From NCBI GenBank assembly GCA_018350325.1, contig JAEVLN010000007.1, forward strand, positions 2,719,856 through 2,783,855: 64,000 nucleotides of DNA, read 5' to 3'. Below are positions 21,901 to 31,741 of this stretch, piece by piece (position 1 is the stretch's first letter; every line of letters starts with the position of its first letter). The translations under genes were made by a program, and so were the position numbers. Source of the DNA: Globodera rostochiensis (taxonomy: Eukaryota > Nematoda > Chromadorea > Rhabditida > Heteroderidae). The notes under the pieces were generated by a model. The model saw only the letters and a list, made by a program, of their open reading frames with translations, was not told the origin of the DNA and did not search any database.

Positions 21901-22260
21901 TGTGCCGGCAGAAGCTTAACAAAATAAAAATATAATTAATAAAAGTAATTGAAATATCATTAAAAGTAATTGAAATATCATTAATTAAAAGTAATTAAAA
22001 CATCATTAATTAAAAGTAATTGAAATATCATTAAAAGTAATTGAAATATCATTAATTAAAAGTAATTAAAACATCATTAATTAAAAGTAATTAAAATATC
22101 ATTAATTAAAGTAATTAAAAATATCATTAATTAAATTTCACTATTTTTCAGAACTCGCCTCCTTTTCGTCTCCTCCCCCCACCAAAAAGTGAACGTCCGC
22201 CCCATTGCCCGTGTCCAGCAAATACTTAATACGGCCCAGCGAAGAATTTGGTTTTGGCAT
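18973..22260 (-). CDS. BTB-BACK-SPRY protein without signal peptide
   Basis: Eleven exons: 22260-22159, 21914-21833, 21771-21637, 21586-21477, 21314-21162, 21104-20966, 20875-20768, 19771-19670, 19586-19499, 19424-19180 and 19100-18973. All phases agree and give about 463 residues. It starts [15 protein letters not shown] signatures are [32 protein letters not shown] and GLNGDN. BACK signatures are [18 protein letters not shown] and [14 protein letters not shown] shows [24 protein letters not shown] and DLFPCIS, ending NIAADGI. Lacking a signal peptide, it is probably an intracellular CUL3-type adaptor. Its first half is in the left arm of an inverted repeat. The intron before SPRY contains a hAT MITE. 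Intron 1 starts with GC and contains a minisatellite. Confidence 0.8.
19798..20593. mobile_element. hAT-type MITE (796 bp) with tRNA-like core
   Basis: It starts TAGGGTAGGACGGGAC, ends with the exact inverse, and is flanked by the 8-bp duplication attcaaag (19790-19797 and 20594-20601). Eight-base duplications and TAG...CTA ends are the marks of hAT elements. No transposase is present. Internally it has repeated GGTACCGGGACGGGACC motifs near both ends, a TGTACACCCCTA end-like sequence at 19921, a tRNA-like segment near 20000-20065 with A- and B-box matches (GTGTTCGAATCCTC), and the GC palindrome at 20253. It lies in the pre-SPRY intron of the 18973-22260 gene. Confidence 0.85.
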
Positions 22261-22976
22261 TTTACAAAAAATTATATTTTTAAAAGCGTCTGGAAAAAAA
22301 TAGAGAAAAATTAATCTTTTGCCTGCAGAAATGCAATTAAAATTGAAAATGTCCAAAAGCAAGCCCAAAGATTTAATTTAAAAAGTTATCAAAAAACGGG
22401 CGACGGCGAAAAAGAACGAATTAAAATGAACAAAAGAAGAGAAAGTTATTTGTGTGTTCTTATGCAATTTGCGCGTTGTCTAATCAATCAATAAATCGAT
22501 CGATGATGAGAGGAGGAAAGGAAAGGGGAGGTCAGAGAAGCAAAATAGCCGTGTTGGGCAACGGAACGAATCCCCAATTCGGTAAATAAGGAGAAATATT
22601 TTTGAGGAGATAATTTGGTTGAACACTTAATTGGACTAAATATGCAAATGCATATAAATCCCAGCCCCACTGATTACGAATTCGCCAATAGAAAAAATTG
22701 AAAACGGGTGTTGATTCAGTTGAAATTTTGAAAATTAAGGACGTCTTGGTATTTCTATCTTATACATATGTCCCTCGCTCAGAAATGGATAAATTATATA
22801 TCATTCAACTCCCCTCGTCGAGCTGATTACGAATCTGCAAAAATTTTGAGTCGCTCTCGATTCTGAGCAAAGTTATGGCCACTCAAATTGGCTAAAAACC
22901 ATAGGGGAGACCCTTTTGGTCAACATTTTTGGAAAATATTTTTATTCTAAAAATGGCCTGAAAATATGTTATTTTA
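20785..22976. repeat. Inverted repeat 1, left arm
   Basis: The reverse complement matches 24260-26476; paired positions sum to 47236 over most of the length. The inner edge is sharp at 22976/24260. Differences are few in 20880-22976. Toward the outer edge the arms diverge, and homology ends within the YQLQFPTN exon. Confidence 0.9.
21945..22136. repeat. AT-rich minisatellite in BTB intron 1
   Basis: Units of the type ATTAAAAGTAATTGAAATATC, 15-25 bases, repeat about nine times. The mirror copy is at 25100-25300. The array lies entirely in the intron that begins with a GC donor. Confidence 0.8.
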
Positions 22977-23117
22977 TGCCCTGATTACGAATTCATCAAT
23001 AGAAAATCAAAATTGAGAATTTGAGGCGGGTTTTGAACCGGTTTAAAAAATTGAAAATTAAGGGAAAATGGCTTTTAAGTAACAAAAGCCGGATATAATA
23101 ATGAAAAGCCGTGTAAC

Positions 23118-23300
23118 GGCCCGCCAACAGCGAGCATGCGATGACGGAGCAAGTAGTGGGGCGAGACGGAGGGCGGAGGAAGAAGTCTGACGAGCGCCAC
23201 TTGGGGGCGAGCGCGCGGGGACCCCCAGCCGGGTCACGCGCGGACTTCTTCCGGAGCCCCGGGAGTCTCGCCCCACCTACTGGCCGCCGTAGTCGAGTGT
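23118..23300. repeat. GC-rich long hairpin
   Basis: AGTGGGGCGAGAC near 23156 pairs with GTCTCGCCCCACCT near 23264, and AAGAAGTC near 23180 pairs with GACTTCTT near 23243. Further partial pairing continues outward. GC content is far above the surroundings. It could be a foldback MITE or a structured RNA locus; no target duplication was identified. Confidence 0.55.
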
Positions 23301-23460
23301 GCGGTACTTTGGCTGCTATTTTCCGTGCCAATAGCTCATTTTCAGACACTTTTTAGGATAAAAAATTTCCCAAAAAGGGTTCCCCCTATGGTTTTTGGCC
23401 AACTTTGAGGAGCCATAACTTTGCTCACTTTTACCCGCTTAGATATAAAATGAACAGAAA

Positions 23461-23714
23461 TTCCAGCTAATCACCCCCGGGGGCAACGTGACACACGTCG
23501 ACTGGACTTGGTACTACAAAGCCCTGCAGCTCAAAGTTGGCATCTCTTTCACCGGATATATAATCCACGGTCAAAGCAGAGCAAAAAAAATTCACAAAGA
23601 TCGGACAATTGGGAGGACGAACGCATGGGCAAAAATTGGCTGTTTACCGCCAATGCGAACTTTGCCAACATTGAGCTGCGCGTGCCATCATATTCCTCCT
23701 CACAATATTTATAA
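23461..23714 (+). pseudogene. Unrecognised protein C-terminus, frameshifted
   Basis: One frame reads GGNVTHVDWTWYYKALQLKV and continues to about 23585. A second frame continues after the A run at 23581-23588 through WEDERMGKNWLFTANANFA to a stop near 23712. A one-base change in the A run would join them. Composition looks like real coding sequence from a beta-rich secreted or binding domain, but I do not recognise the family. No upstream exon with a start was found. Confidence 0.4.
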
Positions 23715-23884
23715 ATTGAAAATTGCTTGGCCAAAGGGGGGCATTACCGGAGGCAAAATTTGAAATTAAATTTTGCTTTCTTTTTTTCCTCCCATCCCAA
23801 AACTTTTCGCGTTTTTTTGTTCGCTTGCAACTCCGTTTTATTGAGAATTTAAACGAAATTCTTATTTTTTGTTAAACTCACTGT

Positions 23885-24259
23885 TTACCGGTCAAATAAC
23901 CGGAGCTGAACAATGTTTTTTTTCGCGTTTGCCCAGACTCGCATTCTTGGAGAAGAGGTGGGGGAGGGGGGGGGGGGCAAATTGTAATTGATTTTTAATT
24001 CTGAATTAATTTTATTGTCTTTTTTTAAACATCTATAATAATTTGTTTTATTATTTCGGGGCTTTGCTCGACGATAAATTAACTGTAATAATAATTTAAA
24101 TATAAAATTTCTGGAATTAACACAAAGAAAAAGTCGGAACAAAAATTCATTAATTTATTTACATTAATTTTTTAAAAAAAAATAGCCTGAGGAAACCTTT
24201 TAGGATTTCGCTCGCCGCTGTTTGGCTTACATTGACCAGAATGCTTACACTTTGATCTT
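23885..24259 (+). pseudogene. BTB-BACK exon relics cut by the inverted-repeat boundary
   Basis: One piece near 23900-23958 reads ELNNVFFAFAQTRILGEE and ends at a GT donor; it corresponds to BTB exon 4. A second starts after CTTTTAG near 24207 and reads DFARRCLAYIDQNAYTLIF before meeting the arm boundary at 24260. This is the only copy in the window with a normal AG acceptor for that exon. It is a third, truncated BTB copy on the plus strand. Confidence 0.6.
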
Positions 24260-26476
24260 TAAAATAACATATTTTCAGGCCATTTTTAGAATAAAAATAT
24301 TTTCCAAAAATGTTGACCAAAAGGGTCTCCCCTATGGTTTTTAGCCAATTTGAGTGGCCATAACTTTGCTCAGAATCGAGAGCGACTCAAAATTTTTGCA
24401 GATTCGTAATCAGCTCGACGAGGGGAGTTGAATGATATATAATTTATCCATTTCTGAGCGAGGGACATATGTATAAGATAGAAATACCAAGACGTCCTTA
24501 ATTTTCAAAATTTCAACTGAATCAACACCCGTTTTCAATTTTTTCTATTGGCGAATTCGTAATCAGTGGGGCTGGGATTTATATGCATTTGCATATTTAG
24601 TCCAATTAAGTGTTCAACCAAATTATCTCCTCAAAAATATTTCTCCTTATTTACCGAATTGGGGATTCGTTCCGTTGCCCAACACGGCTATTTTGCTTCT
24701 CTGACCTCCCCTTTCCTTTCCTCCTCTCATCATCGATCGATTTATTGATTGATTAGACAACGCGCAAATTGCATAAGAACACACAAATAACTTTCTCTTC
24801 TTTTGTTCATTTTAATTCGTTCTTTTTCGCCGTCGCCCGTTTTTTGATAACTTTTTAAATTAAATCTTTGGGCTTGCTTTTGGACATTTTCAATTTTAAT
24901 TGCATTTCTGCAGGCAAAAGATTAATTTTTCTCTATTTTTTTCCAGACGCTTTTAAAAATATAATTTTTTGTAAAATGCCAAAACCAAATTCTTCGCTGG
25001 GCCGTATTAAGTATTTGCTGGACACGGGCAATGGGGCGGACGTTCACTTTTTGGTGGGGGGAGGAGACGAAAAGGAGGCGAGTTCTGAAAAATAGTGAAA
25101 TTTAATTAATGATATTTTTAATTACTTTAATTAATGATATTTTAATTACTTTTAATTAATGATGTTTTAATTACTTTTAATTAATGATATTTCAATTACT
25201 TTTAATGATATTTCAATTACTTTTAATTAATGATGTTTTAATTACTTTTAATTAATGATATTTCAATTACTTTTAATGATATTTCAATTACTTTTATTAA
25301 TTATATTTTTATTTTGTTAAGCTTCTGCCGGCACATAAAGCGATTCTGTTGGCGGCTTCCGACGTTTTTGAGGCAATGTTCCCTTTTGATGCCCGAAATG
25401 CCGGTAAGCCGAAAAAATAATTAAAATTTTTAATAAAGAATTTTATAATTAACGAATTTTTTAGACCCTTCGGAAGAGACTAAACCCGTAGAGGTGCCGG
25501 ACGTGGAGGTGGGGGCGTTCAAGGCGATGCTCAGCTTTATTTATGTGGACGATTTGAGCGGGCTGAACGGGGACAATGTGTTCGATGTGCTTTATGCGGG
25601 TCATTTTTATGGATTTTTACATTTTCCGTTTTCAAATTTTTAATTTAAGCTAAAAAATATGACCTTCCTGAACTTGTCAATTCGTGTTTGAACTATCCCA
25701 TATGGAAGGCTAACAATATTTTCTTCGCGTTTGACCAGACTCGCTTTCTTGGAGAGGAGGTGGGGGGGGGGACAAATTATAATTGCTTTTTAACTAAATT
25801 AATTTTTTTTTATGTTTTTTTAAACAACCTTTTTTAATTATTTTATTATTTCGGAGTTTTGCTTGCCGCTATGATTAACTGTAATAATATGTAAATATAA
25901 AATAGTGTTATTAAATTTTGGGACTTTGCTCGCCGGTGTTTGGATTACATTGATGAAAATGCGGGCGCTTTGATCCTCTCGGAAGAGTTTTTGCAAATTG
26001 ATCAGCAATTATTGTGTGAGATTCTGGGCCGTGACGAGTTGATGATCCGCGAAGAAATTGCAATTTGGAATGCCGTAAATTTATAAAAATAATAAAACAA
26101 ATTAAAATTATTTTAATTTGTTTTTAATTAGGCACTTCGCTGGGCAGACGAAAAATGCCATCAAAATGGAAAAGAGCCTTTGGCGACGACTAGACGCGCA
26201 ATGCTCGGCCCGGCACTTTTCAAAATTCGTTTTCCACTCATTCTTCAAAAGGATTTTACTGAGAATATTGGTATTATGGACAGTTTTTATAAGATGCAAA
26301 ATCTACCTAATCTATTTTCATAATTCCGAGACCCAACATTTAGTTGAATTTTGCTTTTGACAGTTCCGTCCGGAGTGTTGACACCGGCCGAGCAGGCCGG
26401 CGTGTATCAGTACCATTCTCATCCGGAGGCCGGTCTGCCCGAGCTTTACCAGCTGCAATTTCCAACTAATAAGCGT
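24260..26476. repeat. Inverted repeat 1, right arm
   Basis: Mirror of 20785-22976. It includes the promoter region, all BTB-BACK exons and the intron 1 minisatellite. Small substitutions and indels separate the arms, for example KLNN in the left gene against KANN in the right, so the arms are not a perfect copy. Confidence 0.9.
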
Positions 26477-26545
26477 GCCGGTTTTCACCACGCCTTAAGG
26501 AAAACTGATTTCCAGGAAATTCAATCAATAAAATGGTGCTATTAA
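24976..26545 (+). CDS. BTB-BACK protein, truncated (no SPRY)
   Basis: Seven exons mirror the 18973-22260 gene: 24976-25077, 25322-25403, 25465-25599, 25650-25759, 25922-26074, 26132-26270 and 26364-26545. The frame stays open for about 300 residues. After [10 protein letters not shown] the sequence leaves the family and runs through about 25 unrelated residues to a stop at 26543. No SPRY exon follows before 32 kb in this orientation. It is therefore a BTB-BACK-only product made when the inversion removed the 3' half. Such a protein could compete with full-length adaptors for CUL3; that is speculation. Confidence 0.68.
25100..25300. repeat. AT-rich minisatellite, mirror copy
   Basis: Mirror of 21945-22136, with units TAATGATATTTCAATTACTTT, in intron 1 of the truncated BTB gene. 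Confidence 0.8.
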
Positions 26546-27373
26546 TGGTAACTCTATGGTGTCACGTCCGTTGCCGTCTTGGCAGGACGTTGTGTTCCCG
26601 CCAATCTCACGAAAATGGGTGTCCAACTCTGATCATCAACATGAACACCTGCTTGCAAACCCAATTCATTATTCTGACTAATTTTGGATTTTTGCATAAA
26701 TCAAAATTATTTTTTGATAATTCCGTCTCACCACCCTTAACCAATACATTGTTGATGAATACGATTATATGTCCTTCAAATACCTGACCATGTTTGACTA
26801 CAGCGTATTCTAAAGTAACTTACTCACGTCTTTCGGAGTTAAAACAAATCCGACTTTCAGTTAGAATCCTCCTCTTTTTCTTTGGGAAAAATCGATTTTA
26901 AGCCTCATTATTTGGTCAAGAAAAATTAAATCTTTGGCCTATAAGCAATAAAACCACCAAAGTTGCCAATTTGAGAGGTCAGTTTTTCTAAAAACGCGAA
27001 TTTTTCGAGGCTTTTTGGAAATTGCGAAGGATTTTCAGGGTATTTTTTGATTATTTTATTAACACAAAATGAACAAATTTATAAATCGGCGCCATGCGAT
27101 TAAATGAAAAAAGAAAAACAACAATTTTCAAAATTAGTCCACTGAATATTTTCAATCCAACTTTCGCTTTTTGGGTTTACTCGGACCTTCGTTTGAGTCA
27201 AGCATTCTGTTATAAATTAGCAATAAAGGGAATAGCCGAAAACTTTAAAATTTTTTAAAGGGCGGAGAAAATTAGAGACCGGATTTTTGAAAAACTCCCG
27301 GATCAGATCAGGATTTTGGAAATAACCTAGCAGCATCAAACCCCTGGATTTTCAGGATATTCCTGATCCTTCG
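26546..27373. other. Gene-free stretch
   Basis: AT-rich sequence with no exon, tRNA or clear repeat that I can support. Short open frames around 26533-26787 have no family signature. Confidence 0.4.
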
Positions 27374-28506
27374 TTACCCGTCGCTAATGTCATTGGCGTT
27401 AAAGTAAATGGCGATGCGATTCCACTGACGCCACTTCCACTCGAGCGCTGCCTTTTCCCACTCAGCCCATTTCGCTTCGTCGCGCTCAATTGGACAACGA
27501 ACCAAAAGCCCTTTGGATCTGTTGATGAACCGTCGCAACACCAATCGCTCCCCCGTCAAATTGTTTTGCACTTTAAATGGCACATCATTAGCCTTTGAAG
27601 ACCAAGAACGGAGACAAATTATGAAATTGACCGGGGCGGTCGAATTGACAAATGCCTAAAATCAAAAAATTAATTTAAAACAGAATTTCACAATGACAGA
27701 GATCAATCAACACCATTTTAAGTTCCTCAATTTTGTGCAAATAAAAATTGCATCGCAACACTTTCGGAAGGCCATCCCCGCGGGGCATGTGCAGCCATTT
27801 GGCCACGGCTTGTTTAGAAGAAGCGCCGCGGGCACTGGTCGTCGACGGCCGGGAACTCGGGAAAAATATAATCGGAATGGATCAATTGGAGTTTTGGGCA
27901 ATTGCGCAAAACGGTCGGGGAGAATTGGCGCAAACGGCCCAATTCGGAGGAACGCAAATAAATGCCGCAAATATTTTCATTGACCAAAGGCCAAATCTGG
28001 TGCCAAATGATTTGCCAACTGTGGTTTTGGCTGGCCGCTGTTCCAATGGAAAGATTGGTGCCGTCGGAGTCGAAAAGTCGGCGGATGCTTTGGAGAAAAT
28101 CGATGGCACTTTGGTCGATGTAACTAAAGTTTATGAAACAACAAATCTTTAAAGGCTGATCAAATAATGACCTTATCATAATGCGTTCAAATCCGATCAC
28201 TTTTGCTGGAAGCGGCTCTTGCGGAATTGGCAGCCGACGCTCGACGACTTCATTGCCAATAAATTTGACAATTTCAGCGCCATTCCCGTCAGCCGCGCAA
28301 CGAATTTCCAATCGGCCCAATGACCATTCGTTTAATTTGAAATGCGAGTCCACCAAAAAGTCAAATCGATCGCTGATCGACGCAACTTTCAGTCCAAGCA
28401 CAAAATGCCCACAAAATTTGAAGACTTCAAACAAAACGTCGTCGCAAATGAAACTGAAAATGATTGACTTTATAGTCCAAATAAGGTATGTATTTGGAGG
28501 GTCCAC
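27374..28506 (-). pseudogene. Cyst-nematode F-box-like family protein, one frameshift
   Basis: The main exon (about 28460-27815) starts after CATTTTCAG and reads [70 protein letters not shown] and [11 protein letters not shown]. Near 27840 the frame shifts by one; the neighbouring frame continues the family pattern with [19 protein letters not shown] and LRCNFYL to about 27710. A last exon (about 27655-27374) reads AFVNSTAPVNFIICL, NLTGERLVLRRF, LVRCPIERDE and ISDG before the stop. The pattern matches, from memory, a large cyst-nematode family with an F-box-like N-terminus. F-box proteins are SCF ubiquitin-ligase adaptors. The frameshift could be a sequencing error. Confidence 0.55.
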
Positions 28507-28899
28507 AAAAATGGATCGATAAATTTTGGAAATGTCTGACCGAAAAGGTTGGACTTAAATTTATTTAGAAAGTATTTTCAATTTTCACTCATTTTTCGAC
28601 ATAAATTTGTAATTTTATGACAAATTTAACATTTGAAGAAATAGCGTTTGAAAAAGAGAGAGTCAGGCGACGAGAGTAATTGGGACATCAACGCACCCAA
28701 TTTTGTTGTGAAAATTGCAAATATTTATACTTCCAGCTAAATGCTCATTTTTAAGGACATGAAATAATGACTTTTCATTTTTTAGACAAGGGTAATTTTC
28801 AAGACGAAAGATTTAATTTTTTTGTAAAATTTTGATCTAACGAAAACGAAAACTATTTTTTCAATTACGAAAACGAAACAAAATTTTTTTTTTGAAATT

Positions 28900-29620
28900 T
28901 TACAAAAATACAAAATCCGTATCATCGATTCCGGTAGGTTCTTCGGCAGTCACTTCGACTTCCAAAATCACCGTGTCGTTCTTCGCGTCGTACCAGCCGT
29001 TGTCCGGGTTCATCAATTCCTAAATTTTTAACTTTTTTGTAAGGCCAGGCAAACATTTGATCACATCGGCACCTCAAACTTCATGAACTCAGGAAATCCC
29101 CAATTTTTCGTCTTCGAGCAAAAACTGTGGCGGCGGTTGAACTTCTGAGTGAAATCCTCTTTTCCCTCCTTTTGCGAAACAATTCTAAATGTTGCCGAAC
29201 CGGCACAGCTCCAACTGGGATCTTAATAATTAAATGATGAAAATTGATATCAACTTTTAAGAAGGATTTTTTAAGCATATTTTTAGTAGTGTCTGATCAA
29301 ATCTCATAGATTCTGGCAATGCCTGTTAAGCCGAGCCCCCTGCTGGAAGAAGCTCGCCTTTATTCTCTTTTTCTTCCCCTTTTTAAGAATGGATTTCCAT
29401 CCGCCCGCCCTTTATGCTCATCCAGTGTTCTCTCCGTTGCATTGGAGATATAATCCCAAACATCTTTCTGCAGAATAGGGCGTACTTTGCAAAAGTGCCA
29501 AAATTTTCCAAGGAAGGCCCCTAATGTGCACGGCCTCGCCGAGTCGGCAACTCTTCTCATCCCCTCGCGCAAATTTAGACAATTTTTCGATTGTCAGCAT
29601 AACCACCCCTTTGGCTTTAT
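28900..29620 (-). pseudogene. MATH-domain remnant of a BTB-MATH-type gene
   Basis: Three pieces: 29620-29360 (LTIEKLSKFARG, HIRGLPWKILA and YLQCNGE, split over two frames), 29222-29072 (SWSCAGSATFRIVSQKEGKE, NWGFPEFMKF) and about 29018-28900 (ELMNPDNGWYDAKNDTV, LEVEVTAEEPTG, then a stop). Together these follow a MATH domain, normally the substrate-binding C-terminus of BTB-BACK-MATH proteins in this nematode group. Frame changes in the first piece show decay. No BTB exons lie upstream. Confidence 0.6.
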
Positions 29621-29890
29621 ACGGACCTGAAGTGCAATTTGTTTGAAAAAACGTAAAAATTCTGAAAAAACTTTCACGGCAAAAGGGTCAAAAACCAACA
29701 GATACGGAGTACACTGTATCCATTAAATGTCACGCCAACAATATCTAGAATTCGTGCCCCTCTAAGCAAGCAAGGGCATTTTTCGGCATCACCGTCAGGT
29801 CAGGGCTTTCAACCTTAAAATAAAAAAATAATTAAAATTTTCAGTGTCTTTGAATTTGTATTTATAAAAAGATCATTTTAAACCCTACAG

Positions 29891-29976
29891 TAAGGGCATT
29901 TTTCGCTTTGAGCTCATCAAGAAAGTGCTCGCGCCAAACAGTTGCGTCAAATTCGTTCGCCGCCTTAACAACGAGA
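29891..29976 (-). repeat. Coding-like segment repeated at 58626-58712
   Basis: The minus strand reads LVVKAANEFDATVWREHFLD and on for about 29 codons. A diverged copy at 58626-58712 has a one-base insertion and loses the frame. It is probably an exon fragment of a multicopy gene; I do not recognise it. Confidence 0.45.
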
Positions 29977-29979
29977 ATT

Positions 29980-31245
29980 GAGTGTGCGTGTTTGCCGAGC
30001 AGTCTTCGACAGTTGGGACAGTAGGGCGAACAATGTCCTTGAAAAACCGAATACCATTAGCAATTTAACATCCAATAATTGCACCCGCATTTTGAATATC
30101 ACGTTTCCGTGCATAAATCGCACCCCGGACGTGCCGGCACCTAAAAAGATTAAGCCGCAAAGCCGACGCGTCGTATTTGTTGTTATTAGTATAGTTGGTA
30201 GTGAATAAACGAGCTTCGGCTCTGTGTTTTGATCACATTGTGACTTGGCATTCGACCTTTACGTTAAAAGTAGAAAAAATTAAGTATTAAGCAAATTAGT
30301 GCAGTCAAAGTGCTACTTTTCTGTGCATATTTGGCTATTATTGGTGCATATCGATCCGATCCTAATGATCAGGGTAAGAAAATCAATTTATTAATATTTA
30401 TCAAATGTCAATTGGTAAAACTGCTGATTAAAAATTAAACTAAATATTATTTAATAATTTTTATCATTTTCATAATGAGAGATGCGGCGGATTGAACTTG
30501 TTCAAAAAGGTTCAACTCACCGTAATTGTCATTCTAAATAGTTGTAACTAAAAAATAAATCCATCATCCATCATAAATTTATTGAATATATTTGAGAGGT
30601 CATTATTGTTGTTTTATGGACTTTTGTTTGTTTAAGGAATGAATGTTTAATCGTTTTTTGTGTACAATAAAGGAAAGGTACCCGCGCCTGCCTAAACCCC
30701 TTTAAAAAAGTAACGTATTTTTAAATTTTGGTTGCAAATCTCTTAACAAATTGAGTCAAAAATTCAAATTTTCGGCGGCCCCTATCGGCACCGCCGACCC
30801 CTCCGCCCCACAAATGAAGCAGAAGCCTCAAAAAAATTTGCATTTTCAATTTTTAAGAATTAAAATGAGAAAAACTGGAAATTTTTATCAAAAAAATTTA
30901 TCGTAATTTTGGCCATATCGTGTGTCGTAAAAAAATCGTATCGTATTTTGGAGAGAGCGGATCAAATGAATAAATTGTCTGGCCACCTGCTGAACTTTGA
31001 GCTCCAACTTCAGTTTCGTCGGCCGCAGTGTTTTCATTTTGTACTTCATTCTCCATTTACTCCTCTTTTTGAAAGATTGGTATTAGAGTTGAGCCCCAAC
31101 CCCTCGGGGGCGGGAAAGTCGGGGCTTAACCCTAATTGGTATCGTCGCTGTTTTACGTCCTAATGTTCGCCTCTACCATTCTTTATCACGCCTCCAACGC
31201 TTCCACCAATTGCATCAGTTGAGTCGAAAAAAGCTCTCTTTATCT
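29980..31245. other. Gene-poor stretch with repeat fragments
   Basis: No gene supported. It contains the GC palindrome family member at 30772-30797 with its flank TTGCAAATCTCTTAACAAATTGAGTC, and a 51-bp MITE at 31084-31134. Confidence 0.5.
31084..31134. mobile_element. Very short hAT-type MITE (51 bp)
   Basis: It begins TAGAGTTGAGCCCC and ends GGGGCTTAACCCTA, with the 8-bp duplication attggtat at 31076-31083 and 31135-31142. The whole element is little more than its inverted ends. Confidence 0.75.
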
Positions 31246-31741
31246 GTAAAATTAAACTGTGGACATAAAATTTGATTAGAAATTTTTCCTGAGAATAATC
31301 AGAAAGTGCAACAAACATTAAACTTTTTCAACAGGATTATTGCTTTTTTGGATGGAATGACCCCCATTAGGGGTGTATTTTTTTGAGATTTTGAGGACGA
31401 GCGGTTGTGATTTTTTTATATTTCATACGAACTTCGATACCCCCAGCCCCGGCTTTTCGATACTCGAAACTCGATACACTCAATTCCAAGGAAAAAGAAT
31501 TCCACTCAAAGTTTTATTCAAATCGATTTTATCATAACATTAATTAGGTTTTAATAAATGAGTGACTTATAGAAAAAAGGGAATAAGAGTCGGCTTCTTT
31601 TGTCCAAAGAAATATGTTAAAACCCCAAAAAATCTAAAATAAAATTGAAACGCATTGAGCAAAATCTTTTTATGAATGATAATGTTTTGATCGCAAAAGC
31701 CCTCAACAGCAATACCCCATAATTCCCTCGTTTTTCACTTT

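Larger units (their letters stand above)
22977..24259. other. Spacer of inverted repeat 1
   Basis: 1283 bases between the arms. It holds a GC-rich hairpin (23118-23300), an unrecognised coding fragment (23461-23714) and BTB exon relics (23885-24259). Segments at 22990-23100 and 23350-23460 resemble the promoter-like part of the arms, including the motif GGGGAGACCC / CCCCCTATGG, so the spacer is partly a third, rearranged copy. Confidence 0.6.

Noticed and set aside
30909..31163. Open frame reading into ELSPNPSGAGKS as a possible protein
   Set aside because: The end is created by the 51-bp MITE and the rest has no family pattern.
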